A stretch of 64,000 bases of DNA, from positions 1,224,812 to 1,288,811 of the forward strand of contig NW_020194589.1 in NCBI RefSeq assembly GCF_002865645.1. Direction: 5' to 3'. The position numbers and the translations under genes are program-made. Source of the stretch: Hyaloscypha bicolor E (lineage: Eukaryota; Ascomycota; Leotiomycetes; Helotiales; Hyaloscyphaceae). Positions within the stretch are counted from its first letter, which is position 1; every line of letters starts with the position of its first letter. Positions 33,438-44,945 of the stretch are shown in pieces. Under the pieces are notes generated by a model, which was not told the DNA's origin, searched no databases, and saw nothing but the letters and a program-made list of their open reading frames with translations.

Positions 33438-33690
33438 TTTGATGAAGCGAGCTGGAGCCAAGTGAGGGTTGAAGAGAAGGTGCGGCAGCCGATCATGCAA
33501 AGAGTCAAAAGGGAAGTGCCGTGCTTTGGGCCAACGAGTATGCTGCTATTATACGCGGGGTCAAGAGGGGAAACCAGGGCAATTCCTGACCAGGAATCAT
33601 GTTCCATGGAGGCGAACTTTTGAGCTCAGCGGCACGACTGAACGGTCAGGGGCCGTTGAGCTTGTGCTACCACCGGAGTAGTTTATCCCC

Positions 33691-33755
33691 GAGCCGCTTC
33701 CGAGCCGCTTCCGATCCGCCATGACGCCGAGCCGCCGAGCCGCCGAGCCGCCTTT
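33691..33755. repeat. CCGAGCCGC minisatellite in the divergent promoter
   Basis: Short GC-rich units (CCGAGCCGC with or without TT) recur about six times between the dioxygenase and CoA-transferase genes. CGG triplets of the kind bound by Zn2Cys6 dimers are repeated here, but simple slippage could also explain the array. Confidence 0.45.
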
Positions 33756-33996
33756 CTGTGCCGCCATGATCAGCCTGAACCTTTTCGACGTCCGAAGCCC
33801 GAAGCCTCTCAACGACCAGTCCTGTCCATGCGGCTCCTAAGCGGGGGTGGTGGTCGGGCACATCTGAGCATTAACCTGTCGTGGGTCAAAATTATTTCCT
33901 AGCTGTAATCTTAATCTGTACTCGTATTGTTCAGACTTTGGCGGCTGAATCCTACTGTCTGTCTATTCTGTCTCGATTTTACTGGGCGTTAACACC

Positions 33997-35829
33997 ATGT
34001 CTCCAACCTACTCGCCACTCCTCGAGGCTCAGCGCATCTTGCAATACTTGTGTCAGCAGGCGGGGACCCTGGGCTTGCCAGAGAGCATCCAAGATGTTGC
34101 CGCTCAAGTGAAATTTGTGTCGGATTATGACCATGTTTACTTCCCTATTCCATTCAAGGAGACTGAAACAGCTGCAGCATTGAAGGCAGTGGAGGGGAGC
34201 GTGGCGTGCCTGCTGGCCGACCTGAAATATGGCAAACAAGAGCGCACGCTGAGTGTGAGTCTCGAAAAGACCACGAATTTCCTGTTCCAGGCATACCTGG
34301 CCACCGTCGATGGGCTGGGCAAGTTAGACCCAGCCATCAAGTCGAAGCTGAAAGATACCGACTATTTGCGTGCGCAATCGGATCCGTACAGACGCATGTC
34401 GGCCAACTTGTACGAAACTAAACGCGCAGGCGAATACTACCATATACATGGATCACTTGAAGCAAGTACGACCTTGAATATGTTGGGCCTTGAAAGCTTT
34501 CGACCAGATCTCAACGAGCACAGTAAAATCGTCTCGGTCATCGAACCAGCCGTTCAGAAATTCACCATTGAAGAGTTGGAGGAAATGAACGCTCGCAACA
34601 AACAAGCAGGTGTTCCTGCGCTCCGGCACGAAGAATTTTTGAAAACTCCCCATGTATGCTTAATTGCTCCTGCGCTTCGCTTTCTGAGAATGACTTGCGC
34701 AACTCTAGAACGTCCAGCTGATCACTTTTGCAGGGCGCCTCGTCTGTGGATGCTCCTACATGGACAGTGACTTCTCTGGAAACGAGCACCCCTCCAGTAC
34801 TTCTGCCTCCTTCCTCATCCAGCTCTCCCAGGATATTGGAAGGCATCAAGGTTCTTGAGCTATGTCGGATCATTGCAGGTCCAACCATCGGCCGGATCTT
34901 GGCAGAATATGGCGCCAATGTTCTAAAGGTCACTGGGCCTGGACTGAGCGACGTCCCTTTTTTCCAAGTTGATGGAAATATGGGTAAACACGCTACAGAA
35001 ATCGATCTCAAAAGCGTTCAAGGCAAGGAGATCTTTGAGCGGTTACTCGAAGATGTTGATATCGTCCTGGACGGATATCGCCCTGGGGCACTGGATAAAC
35101 TGGGATACAGCGCAAGAGCATTGGCCAAAATTGCTGAAAAGAGAGGGAAAGGAGTGATCTACGTGAACGAGAACTGTTTTGGTTATACCGGAGAGTGGGC
35201 CAACCGGCCTGGATGGCAGCAAATTGCAGATTGTGTAAGTCTAAACACTTCCTCAGAGGGCCTTATTACGAAGATTCTCTGTCATTGGGATTGCTTCGCT
35301 GACAACATTTTAGGTGAGCGGACTCGCGTGGGCCCAGGGACGCTTCATGGGTGTGGAGGAGCCTACAGTTCCACCTTTCCCGATTTCCGATTACGGGACT
35401 GGGTGTATAGGGGCGATAGCGGCTCTCACCGGACTCTACAACCGTGCAACAAAAGGGGGGTCCTGGCACGGCAAGGCATCACTGTTGCAGTATGACCTTC
35501 TTCTCTTCAAAGCCGGACAGTACTCCGAAGAGGTCCAGGACCAGCTTCGAGCACAATGTAGCACGGCTTTCCTATCGATGCGTCACAATCATAGTGTGGA
35601 TGACATCTCCAGGTCCGCGTTGGCCATGCTGCAAAAGGACCATCCAGAACTGTTTCAAGATTCGAATTTCGAGACCTGGTACTCAAAAGGCTACGGTGCA
35701 AATGTGCGTGTTGTCAAGCCTGTTGTGGACATTTCGGGCATCGGAATTGGCTTCCAGAGGGGAAGCAGACCAAATGGAACAGACAAGGCTAGCTGGGACT
35801 TTTCAAATGATGGTGATTCTCGAAGGTAG
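33997..35829 (+). CDS. Family III CoA-transferase (CaiB/BaiF type)
   Basis: 557-aa protein from three exons (33997-34653, 34734-35234, 35314-35829). The C-terminal half has the family start LEGIKVLELCRIIAGPTIGRILAEYGANVLKV, then DGYRPGALDKLGYS and the ending SRPNGTDKASWDF. The N-terminal half (to about 215) is a second, divergent copy of the fold, as in the long fungal subfamily of about 550 aa. Members move CoA between carboxylic acids or racemise 2-methylacyl-CoAs. The usual catalytic Asp is not obvious: the region reads GVEEPTVPPFPISDYGTG. The precise reaction is therefore uncertain. Genomic context suggests CoA activation of an aromatic acid or ring-cleavage product. Confidence 0.85.
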
Positions 35830-36257
35830 TTGGATTATCATAGACTGCATATAAATGCGATAGAATACACCAAAGCCGAGTATCTTGATCTTGCTAAATC
35901 TAGTCTCTTTTTACTATGAATACCTGAGCACGGCCTATATATTCTCCTTTACTTGCGTCCCGTGCAGATGTAAGGACCTGGCGGAGTAGGTCCAAACTAC
36001 AGGTTCTCACACACAAGCTCAAATAAACGACCACGCTGGTTTTCTCGTTGCGAGGTAGCACCTTGCTGGTCCAGCAATCTCATGTTTGAGAACTTTAATC
36101 CATACGAAGATATCATAAGACTTATTTTCTCCCACAAAAAGAGAAAAATCACATTCTGTGGGCTTTTTTGGGGGTACAGTATTGATAAAGTCAACACGAG
36201 AATTGTATGATCTGCCGAACGACGGAACCGGTGGTATCAGCCGCATTTTAGCTTGCG

Positions 36258-36297
36258 GGATGCAAAGCGGATGCAGAGTGGATGTAGGGCGGATGCA
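36258..36297. promoter_or_regulatory. Four phased GGATGYA repeats upstream of the hydrolase
   Basis: GGATGCA, GGATGCA, GGATGTA, GGATGCA begin at 36258, 36269, 36280 and 36291, exactly 11 bp apart, about one helical turn. They lie 176-215 bp before the hydrolase ATG. This is a candidate binding site array; function is inferred. Confidence 0.5.
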
Positions 36298-36472
36298 TTA
36301 GTAAGTATTCCACAACATATGTATCTATAATTCTCGGGCCACAGAGGTCAAGCTGCCAAAGGTTGAGATAATTCATCTTCACATTTGTGTCGCGGTTCAT
36401 TAAGGCTTTAAGAACTGGTCCTACAATCTCTTTTCACCCTTCGAGTACTACGCTCCGTTCCTCGTCCCGAAG

Positions 36473-37384
36473 ATGCCCAACAAACACATCAATGGCAAGT
36501 CATTGTACTATACCATCGACGAACCTGCTCAGAAAGCTTTGGCAACTGTCATTCTTATTCACGGCCTCGGATCCTCCTCCTCGTATTTCCTCCCAGTGAT
36601 CCCTTATCTGACTCCAAGCATACGCTGCATCGCGGTCGACATAGCCGGCTCAGGGTTGTCGGAACTTGGTGAATCTGAACAAACTATTGACAGCATCTCG
36701 GTAGATGTCGTCAGTTTACTGGATGCACTGGACATCAAGAACAATGTGACAATCGTTGGCCACTCGATGGGTGGTATTGTGGCTAGTCATTTTGCTGCAG
36801 GCCATGGGAACAGGGTGAACGGCGTTGTATTGATAGGGCCTGTGAACCCTAGCGATGCTATTTCTAGACTCTTCGTAAGTAGACTCGAGGACGTAAAACA
36901 AGGTAACCTCTGCCCTTCTCGACATTTGACTTTGCCTGCCTCGTCAGAAAGAAATTTAGGCTGATTGCCATTCGGCGACTGACACTCAATAGATGGCGTG
37001 GAAGGGCTGGCTAAGTCCATACCAGCAGCTGCTACGGGAAAACTGTCAACTTCTCTACATCACGCTTTCATCCGCAATTTGATTATCAGGACCTCAGCAG
37101 AAGGCTATATGTCATTATGCCGCGTGATCAGTACAGCAAAGGTTCCAAATTATGAAGCGATAACAGCACCGCTATTGCTCATTGCTGGCTCGGACGATAA
37201 AACTGCACCTATGGAAGGATGCGAGGCAATCATACAAAGATATGCAACCAGTAAAGCTCTGAAGAATACCAAGGTTCTTGAGGGGATTGGACACTGGCAT
37301 TGTATTGAAGCTGGTGATGTTGTGGCCAAACACATCAAAGATTTTGCTCTCAGAGAAAGTGTTCTAAGCTCTGAGGGAATATGA
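36473..37384 (+). CDS. Alpha/beta hydrolase, 3-oxoadipate enol-lactonase type
   Basis: 273-aa hydrolase from two exons (36473-36902 and 36993-37384). The 90-nt intron GTAACC...AATAG joins VKQ to DGVEGLAK. Motifs are ILIHGLGSSSSYF (oxyanion hole), the nucleophile Ser in GHSMGG, the acid in IAGSDDKTAP and the His in GIGHWHCIEAG. Fungal relatives are annotated as 3-oxoadipate enol-lactone hydrolases or general AB-hydrolases. In this neighbourhood, hydrolysis of the lactone that follows ring cleavage is the natural role. It runs towards the monooxygenase gene with 220 bp between their ends. Confidence 0.88.
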
Positions 37385-37604
37385 CACCTTATCATAACAG
37401 GAACAGCTAAAGTATCTGTAAAAGGAGCGCAATTTCAAGATAGAATAGAACGTGTCCTGGTAGTTTGCTTATTTCATACGTTAGACTTGCACAGTTACTG
37501 CTCATTAACTGTTGCTCAAAGTTTTTTATTGTAACCAAACTATAAACCTGAACAAGAATGCGCCGCCAAACCTTTTTGAATCCTCCAAATTACATAATAA
37601 AACT

Positions 37605-38949
37605 CTAGAGTCTACCGACAGGCTTTTTGGCCATGGAATCCTGGGCTGTCTTGACCTGAGCGCTCAGATCTTCATCCCATATCCATTTACAGCGGACTTC
37701 AAGCTCCTTTCGTGCTTTGTCCAAGTCATATCCAATATTTTCATTCTCCAGCTCATAAAGGTGGGAAGCTTCTCGACTTGTAATTACCACTCGTTGGCTC
37801 CGTGGCCTCCGTACAGCATCGTACGCTTTGAAAGCGTCTTCAAGGTCTGCCGGGGAGTTGACCCGCCCCAGTAAATTGGACAACACCAGGGCATCCTCAA
37901 TTGCTTGACCTGCTCCTGCTCCTTGGTGGGGTGTCGTCGCGTGTGCCGCATCGCCAAGTAGGCATAGTCGACCTTTGTAAAACACAGGTGCGGGTGGGTG
38001 ATCAAACAACGCCCATACATCCGGATTTTCCATGAGCTACAGACTCCTTAGCTTTGATATGGCAGTTGTTGATCGCTGAAATGTGACTTACCCCCAAAAT
38101 ACTCTGAACTTTATCGCCCCAGCCCACAAAGTCTGCAAACATGTCTTCTGTTGTAGACGGCCGAACCCACATAGGATCCTCCCATTTTCCGTCGAGCTTC
38201 GTTCTAAAGGCTACAACATTCATTATTTTGCCCTGGTCGATAGGAAAGGTAAGGACGTGGCCATGGTGGCCCATGTATACCTGGGAATTTCGTGCCAGTT
38301 CGTCTCCTAACGCGCAAACAGCCTTGTCCATGGGTATCAATCCTCTGTAGGCATATTTTCCAGAGAACACCGCATTCGCAGCAGGATGGTTGGCGCCTAG
38401 CAGAATATGTCGAGTTCGAGATTTGATGCCATCGCAGCCGATAACTGCGTCTGCTTCTTCCCTTGTGCCATCTTCGAAGAACAAGATCAATTTCTCACCA
38501 TCCTCAGTGACGTTTTTCAATCTCTTACCAAACTTGGCTACGCCATCTGGAACGAGCTTCACCAATTCGTCTAAGTAATGAGCTCTGTGAACACTGGTTT
38601 GGCCTAACTTCCCCGATTTTACATCGGCAACGTGGACGTCTATCAACGCTTCCTGACCATCTCGCGACTCCGACTTCCCAACTCTGAAATCAAACCAGGT
38701 TTCCTTCTTCTCCGGCCAGCCGTTCAGGGTAACACAATTCTCGAAACCTTTCGCAATGAGCGGACGAATCAGCTCCATCGCCCGTACTGCGTTGGGGCCG
38801 AAGGAAACGCCAGCGCCAATTTCTGCGAAAGCAGGAGCAGCCTCGTAAATCGTGCAGGAGACTTTCTGTCGAAGAAGGCCAATAACCAAGCAAAGACCTC
38901 CGATTCCGCCTCCGCAGACAGCGACGTGGAATGGTTTCTCAGGGGCCAT
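37605..38949 (-). CDS. FAD-dependent monooxygenase, salicylate hydroxylase type
   Basis: 429-aa class A flavoprotein hydroxylase from two exons (38949-38092 and 38036-37605; 55-nt intron). It uses NAD(P)H and O2 to hydroxylate a phenolic acid, often with decarboxylation (salicylate to catechol). Motifs are VAVCGGGIGGL (FAD), the DG motif ADAVIGCDGIKSRTR, and GRLCLLGDAAHATTPHQGAG (GD motif, FAD ribityl). I start at MAPEKPFHVAV; an in-frame ATG at 39060 would add 37 residues with a hydrophobic run, which no relative is known to me to have. It is divergent from the aldehyde dehydrogenase. The enzyme would supply the diol for the dioxygenase at 32407. Confidence 0.92.
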
Positions 38950-39389
38950 GTTGTGGATTTGCAACGAATGCTTCACAGAATATGCGTGCAGTATGGAGAG
39001 TATCAGAAGAGCGAGGACTTCCGGGAAGTTGTATTTCCAAGATGGGACCAAAGATATCATGGATTTCCTGACCGCACTACCTAAACCTAAATACCACGTT
39101 AGAAAGGCATACTCCCGTGATCTGGGGCCACATCGGGTGTGGGGTACTCTAGGAGCGGGATCGTAGAGAGCTGCTCATGGCTTTCGGAAGACTTGAGCGG
39201 AAGATGCAATGATTAACAACACTTCCGACCCGACAACGGTGGCTTCGGTGGCGGTGGCGGTCTCCATGCGATCGCCGCCCTGCAAGGGTGCCGAGAGTGG
39301 AGAGTGGAGGCGGGGGCAGTGGGGGTAATACCCGAACTCCTGCGCGAAAACACGCCCCGTCAAAAATACCGGAGGTTACACCAAAAACT

Positions 39390-40000
39390 ATTGAAACCCC
39401 TCTACTTTTAATACATAAGATCTTAACTTATAACGCCTTTATTAAAGACTATCCTTCTAGGTTTTAATAAGATTTAGATAAGATTTAATTTAATTTGTAA
39501 AAAAAATTAATGAAAAAAATCTTCTTTAATTAAATGCTTTTTTTTATAAAAAAATATAAAATAAGAAATTTACTAAAGTATTTATTAATAGAAATGACTT
39601 CCAAAAATTATTTATATTATATATATAAACTCTAATTCTTAAGTATTATATAATATTTATAATATAAGCTATACTTTTATTAAGAATAATTGTATTTTAT
39701 AATAAGAAATAAAGCTATTTCTTATAATTAACTATTAATTTACTTCGAAATTTTATATAAGAAAAACAAATAGAGTTATTTATTAATAGTTTTAAAATTA
39801 TATATAAATATTACTTTATAAAACATTATGAAATATTATATTATATATTATTATTTTTAAATAAATATTTATTTACTTTTTGACTAAGAAATTAAGTATA
39901 GTTTAAGTAAAGTTTAGTAATTCCTTTAAATCTTATACTAATTACTCCATTAATTCTTAAGTTACTAACTTATAAAAGTGTGTGTTTTTGTAATAAAGCG
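39390..40000. repeat. AT-rich RIP block in the monooxygenase/ALDH intergenic region
   Basis: About 600 bp of strongly AT-rich, unreadable sequence, sharply bounded by normal DNA. Probably a small RIP-mutated insertion between two divergent genes. Confidence 0.55.
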
Positions 40001-40225
40001 CGTGTTTTAGTGCGGGAGTTCGGTTATTTGAGCAGGTGAGGTAACGGCACCGAGTAGAAGCAAAGCTACCATTGCTGATCCAGTACCAAGACCAGTACCT
40101 ATATATATCTGCTCACACTTTCCACAGTCCAATCGTCTTGCCATTCTCTCCCTCTCTCCAGCTCTCACAACGTCAGGCCAACCACAAGAAAATCACAGAT
40201 TACCAACAAATTCAAGTTGCCCATC

Positions 40226-41705
40226 ATGACACAGAACGGCACGTTTACGGTACCTGCAATCATCGACAACAAGGACGTCTACTTTGACGTCTCCTTCTCA
40301 GTTCGGTCTCCGGTCACAGGAAGCCGCCTCCATGATTCTACCAGCGCTTCGGTGGCAGATGCCTTGACTGCCGTCGAGTCTGCGCAGAAAGCTTTCCAAA
40401 GCTGGAAGAAGACCAAGCCAACGGCAAGACGCGATATTTTTCTCAAGGCAGCAAAGATCGTTGAGAAACGTGGCGACGAACTGGGAAAGTATATGATGGA
40501 TGAAACCGCGGCGTCAGAATTTTGGGGCTCGGGCTTCAACGTCCCGCTCGCGGTCGACATGTTGAAAGACGTCGCTGGCAGAATTCCGTCCGTCCAGGGA
40601 AGTGTCCCTATTCCAGGCGCCGAAGGAAAAAGTGCGATGGTTTGGAAGGAGCCATATGGAGTCATCCTAGGGATTGCTCCTTGGTAAGGCACTTCTTTGA
40701 GGAGCACACACTTCATGACTGACCTGGCGCTTTTAGGAATGCACCATATATCCTTGGATTCCGAGCAATTGTGTTTGCTATCGCAGCTGGCAATACAGTA
40801 ATTCTCAAGTCATCCGAAACCTCCCCCCCAGCTTCTGGGCAATCGGTGACTGCTTTCGCGAAGCTGGCCTACCCGACGGCGTCCTGAACGTGATTGCCCA
40901 TAAACCTTCCGACGCACCATCAATCACAAAGGCCCTAATTGAAGATCCTCGAGTGAAGAAGATCAACTTTACGGGAAGCACGCAGGTGGGTAAGGTTATT
41001 GGCGAGCTTGCAGGTAGAAACCTCAAACCAGTTCTGCTTGAACTTGGAGGAAAAGCCCCAGCAATTGTATGGGAAGATGCCGATCTACCAAGTGCGGCAC
41101 AGGCCTGTGCTATGGGGGCATTTCTCTACGCCGGACAGATATGTATGAGCACTGAACGCATCATTGTGCACAAAAATATCGCCGAGGCTTTCGAGCGGGA
41201 GTTTGTAGCTGCTGCCAAAGGAGGATGGAGCGGTGTGCAAGACTTGATCAGTGAAGCCGGCGTGGAAAAGAACAAACTCCTGATCAAGGATGCAGTCAGC
41301 AAAGGCGCTAGCATTCTACATGGCGAACTGGAGGCAGTCGAGGACACTAACACCAAGATGAAACCTATTGGAGTCAAGGGCGTCCGAGAGGGAATGGATC
41401 TGTATAAAACTGAGAGTTTTGGCCCCACTGTCTCTTTCATTGTGGTGGACACAGAGGAAGAGGCTCTACGGATTGCAAATGATACCGAGTATGGGCTTAG
41501 TGCTGCAGTTTTCACCGAAGATTTGAGGAGAGGGCTTCGCTTTGCAAAAGAAATAGAATCTGGAGCAGTACATATTAACGGGATGAGCGTACACGATGAA
41601 AGCGGTCTTCCTCATGGAGGTGTGAAGCAGTCGGGTTATGGTAGATTTGGATCAATGGGAATGGATGAGTTGGTCAGAACAAAGACAGTGACTTACAAGG
41701 ATTAG
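40226..41705 (+). pseudogene. Aldehyde dehydrogenase with a one-base frameshift
   Basis: NAD(P)-dependent aldehyde dehydrogenase of the salicylaldehyde/vanillin dehydrogenase-like group, two exons (40226-40683, 40737-41705). Family blocks: PYGVILGIAPWNAPYILGFR, NFTGSTQVG, catalytic Glu in LELGGKAP, catalytic Cys in GQICMSTERI, ESFGPTVSFIVV and GGVKQSGYGR. The frame shifts by one base at a run of seven C at 40823-40829: before it KSSETSP, after it SFWAIGDCFREAGLPDGVLN. One extra C would make a 475-aa protein of normal length. Everything else is intact, so this is either a very young null allele or a sequencing error in a homopolymer. It would convert an aromatic aldehyde to the acid used by the monooxygenase. 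Confidence 0.85.
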
Positions 41706-41986
41706 CTTACTGAGATCGCGTTTCAATTATCAATTTAATCTGGCTCTAAGCCAATGAACGAGGAACACACTGGGATGCAGAAGTTGATTAATAAAAAGCT
41801 TCTGATACTATAAAAGCCGTTTGGGATTTAGACTGGTGACTTGAACGTCTTGTTATGGTCACACTTCAGCTAGAGCGTTGGAAATCTTTGGGCGAATTTC
41901 TCATGGGGGTTAAATCCGTCATGAGTCTTCTGTGACCGTCCAAGTTCATTTTAGTTCACTAGCAATACATAATAATAGTTTGAATA

Positions 41987-42438
41987 CGAAGATCAAGGCA
42001 CAAAGTGACGGGACTACAGGGCATTTGGATTTGCCTGGGGCGCTCAGTGGACTACAGCGTGCAAATTGAGGGGTTCAGCCCGCTATAAGGCCTTACAGAT
42101 TTAGACCTCGTGCCCTGAAGTAGAGTGTAATAAGACATTTGCAGGATTATCGGAGAGCCTCAAGGGTTATAGCGCTGCTAGCGGAGTAACTATAGCGCTC
42201 GGACGCTGTGAGGGCGGTAACTATAGGGTACCTTAGCGAACCTTCCCCTGTAAGCACAGGGGATATGCCTTAAAATGGTGTGGTAACCTTTGCTTGTGGC
42301 TTACGGCGTTCTTTTAGGGTAGTGGCCTGGAAATGTAGGGGGTTTTAGCGGTTGAATCGAGCAGAAAGCGGCGTGAAAGTGGACTTGTACAGTAGTACAA
42401 ATGCCCTGTCGTCCCGTCACTTTATGCCATGATCTCCG
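41987..42438. mobile_element. 452-bp MITE with TA target duplication
   Basis: Terminal inverted repeats of about 40 bp with four mismatches share GGCA-Y-AAAGTGACGGGAC and ACAGGGCATTTG. The element starts at 41987 and ends at 42438, flanked by TA (41985-41986, 42439-42440). The interior has local inverted repeats and no ORF. Tc1/mariner-type ends are implied by the TA duplication. Confidence 0.75.
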
Positions 42439-42640
42439 TACAGCGAGCGCACCGACTGCTCACCCATTTGCATTTTCTGACACTACAAGAGTAGTAGATC
42501 CTATGCCTAGCATTTTTGCGATGGTCTCTATCTCTTCCCGAAAAGTCATCCATCAAACACCTATCTATAGCTAGGAGACTGCGATCGACCTCCAAGACTT
42601 AACCATACCACAATATCGTTGCCACTGCACTTAACGACTC

Positions 42641-43570
42641 CTATTCTGTGAGAGCAAGAGGCTTTTTCCGATCGTTCATACCTTTGATAAGAGTGCTCAA
42701 GTCGCAAACTAGGACGACGAACGTCATATCAACCGCAGTCATCATGATTTCAAATAACCAGTACCAGCCCGCCATACAAGAACCAAAGAAGCAGCCGCCA
42801 GTGGCGACAAGTAGACGCTGGCCTATTAAGTTGTTTCCGTACGAAAGGTGCCAGAATGCTCCAGCTCCAGAAGAGAAGCCGATTGTCGCGCCACCGAACA
42901 CGACGGCGAATACTGCGTTGGTGCGGAGAGAGCAAGTCAAGAAAATGAGCGAGAGAAGGCTCATAATCAATAAGTAGAAGCCTAAGAGCGAGTCAGCATC
43001 AACCTAAGTGAGTTTTGATCTGGAAGTGGAAGTTACTAAAACTTGTGAGGAACGGTTTTGGAGTCTGGCTAGCATCTGCGTTGAATGAAGAGATTGCGGC
43101 AAGGAGGGGGTGTAGGTAGATGCGAATGTCAAGTAGTGACAACAATAACTCAGGAATACGACGGAAGGGAAGGGGTTTCCTGAGATGAATTCCCCTATTC
43201 CTGACAGAGTGAGGAGCATACCACCGAACCATCAATTGGCACCACTATATGATAACGTCAGCAGAGAATAGGAGTGATGTAGCGGTTAAAGCACCTACAC
43301 AGTAGCAGTCTGGCCGCCTGCTCCATTCCAGCCCATGAGCTCAATAGACAAAGGCGTCAGACCTATGCGCAAACCGACAACAGCAATTGGGGTTGAGTTA
43401 CCAAACGTGTGCCGGAGATCTCCTCCCTCGAGTCGCGGTTTGGGGGCCAGATACACCTGCTCGAATATTTCAGGTGATAGAGTTGCGATCGTCGTCTCCA
43501 GATGAAACTTGTTGGGGTTCGTTTCCCATCTCGAACAAATACCGAGGAGGTGAAAATTTATTCCGTAAGG
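42641..43570 (-). pseudogene. GPR1/FUN34/YaaH-family acetate transporter gene, decayed
   Basis: Three exons can be recognised (about 43570-43299, 43243-43037, 42981-42641). They encode GGDLRHTFGNSTPIAVVG, SGIGEFISGNPFPSVVFLS and the tail LRTNAVFAVVFGGATIGF...ATGGCFFGSCMAGWYWL, all from the six-helix acetate/ammonium transporter family (Ady2/AcpA relatives). Defects: an in-frame TGA at 43232-43234 where the family has an aromatic residue (TGG to TGA fits RIP), a reading-frame change near 43115-43130 (LTFAST then LLAAISSFNADASQTP), and no clear N-terminal exon with ATG. The splice sites still look good, so decay is recent. Confidence 0.75.
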
Positions 43571-43599
43571 TGACTCAAGGGCAATACATGATGACACAA

Positions 43600-44340
43600 A
43601 CTCCTAGCAGTAAGATACAACTAGCCATTCATCGACGAGTGAGAAGCGCGTACTTATATTCTAGATAACCTGCACAAGGCCAATCTTTGACAATCAATCA
43701 ATAGTTTATAAACGGGACGAGAACAAGGTCAAACTCACCAAGAATTCACGATCATTCAATGTGATTAGAGCACAACTAATCTAGTAGTATGTTGGGCAAA
43801 TTCTCGGGTTGGCCTGAATCTGGCTCCTAGAGCAAGGGGTACATGCTAGAGTGCAGAGCATTCTTGAAGTAGATGATACTTGCTTTCCCTATGATAGATG
43901 CCTGAATGAACGGCGAGGGCAGAAAGACTCTTGATACTATGCTGGCTCAATCGTTCCAACTTACCTAGCCAGAAGGAGCGCTCTTGCGTACCTGTCTGAT
44001 TTGGTAGATTTGCTGAACTCGCCGTGCCTATTGCAACCCATTTTCTAAGAATTCTGTGGCTATAACATATTGTATAAATGTTATGAATCCACGACGATTA
44101 AACTGATTGTTGAGACGGTCAAGCCACGTAAGAAAGGAATAGTGGACAATCGAAAGGGTCACGTTCTAGATGGTTAATGCAATGAGAGGCTACAAGCTAC
44201 CCAAGATCCAGCGTTTGTACTGTGGATTTGTGCTCAGTTCAATACAAACGAAACTCAATAAAGCCTAGGCAAACATGCTTTGGTTTGGAGTATATCCCAG
44301 TCTCAACATAGCTGAGGCACACAAAATAGACGAGCTAGAA
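43600..44340. other. Intergenic stretch without recognisable features
   Basis: Normal base composition, many stops in all frames, no repeats that I could pair. Nothing to report. Confidence 0.5.
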
Positions 44341-44491
44341 ATTCAGATCAGTATGCAAAAGTAAGCTGGTAGAAATCAAAGTTGAAGACAAAACTAGGTA
44401 AGGGAAAGGTCGTAGGCCAGTAGCCTTTTGTACCGGTTGGAAGTAGAGCTTTTCTGCGCAAACATCCGTCAACACAGTATGCACTACCCTC

Positions 44492-44520
44492 TAGATAGAT
44501 AGATAGATAGATAGATAGAT
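44492..44520. repeat. TAGA microsatellite
   Basis: Seven TAGA tetranucleotide units in a row, just downstream of the decayed beta-lactamase fragment. Confidence 0.95.
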
Positions 44521-44689
44521 TGACAGCGTAGCAAAGTACACAGTTAACCTCGCCCAGCAGCATCAATGTATCAATGCTGAGCCTCCACATGTGGTTGTCA
44601 TCATATGTTAATTCCAGCTGACACAAGCGAAATTTAGTATTAGCTGGGGGGCGTGGTTGACACGAGAACCGCTTCCCAATTTTTCGACT

Positions 44690-44860
44690 CTCGTCGTTCA
44701 GCGTAGGGACCATTTCAGAAATCTGTACTGCTCCAACCGCACCGTAGATGGCTTTCACATACGTCTTGGAACGATGTGAACCCATGCCAACATTATCTAG
44801 CTTGTTCATGCCGTAACATATAGTCAAGCGTCGATCAAGATCAACAAACGATAGTGCTAT
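44690..44860 (-). pseudogene. C-terminal fragment of a second beta-lactamase-fold hydrolase
   Basis: The translation VDLDRRLTICYGMNKLDNVG with MGSHRSKTYVKAIYGAVG matches the end of the gene at 9064 (MDLDRRLTICYVMNKLDNVG, then LGSNRARAYVKAIYQGLG). Upstream, only a short HMVLVQ-like stretch corresponds to the paralogue; the catalytic domain is missing. It is a remnant of a duplicated gene at the other end of the island. Confidence 0.8.
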
Positions 44861-44945
44861 TGATAGTTCCTAGCTGAACAAGCACCATATGGTCACGAGC
44901 GGGTAGAGAGACTCCAGTATCGTAGTCAACTCCCATTCAGCCTAT

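Noticed and set aside
36258..36297. CRISPR-like array
   Set aside because: Repeats of 7 bp with 4-bp gaps in a eukaryotic promoter; no spacer structure.
40684..40830. An extra intron to repair the aldehyde dehydrogenase frame
   Set aside because: No donor/acceptor pair fits, both flanks are conserved coding blocks, and the shift maps to a C homopolymer.
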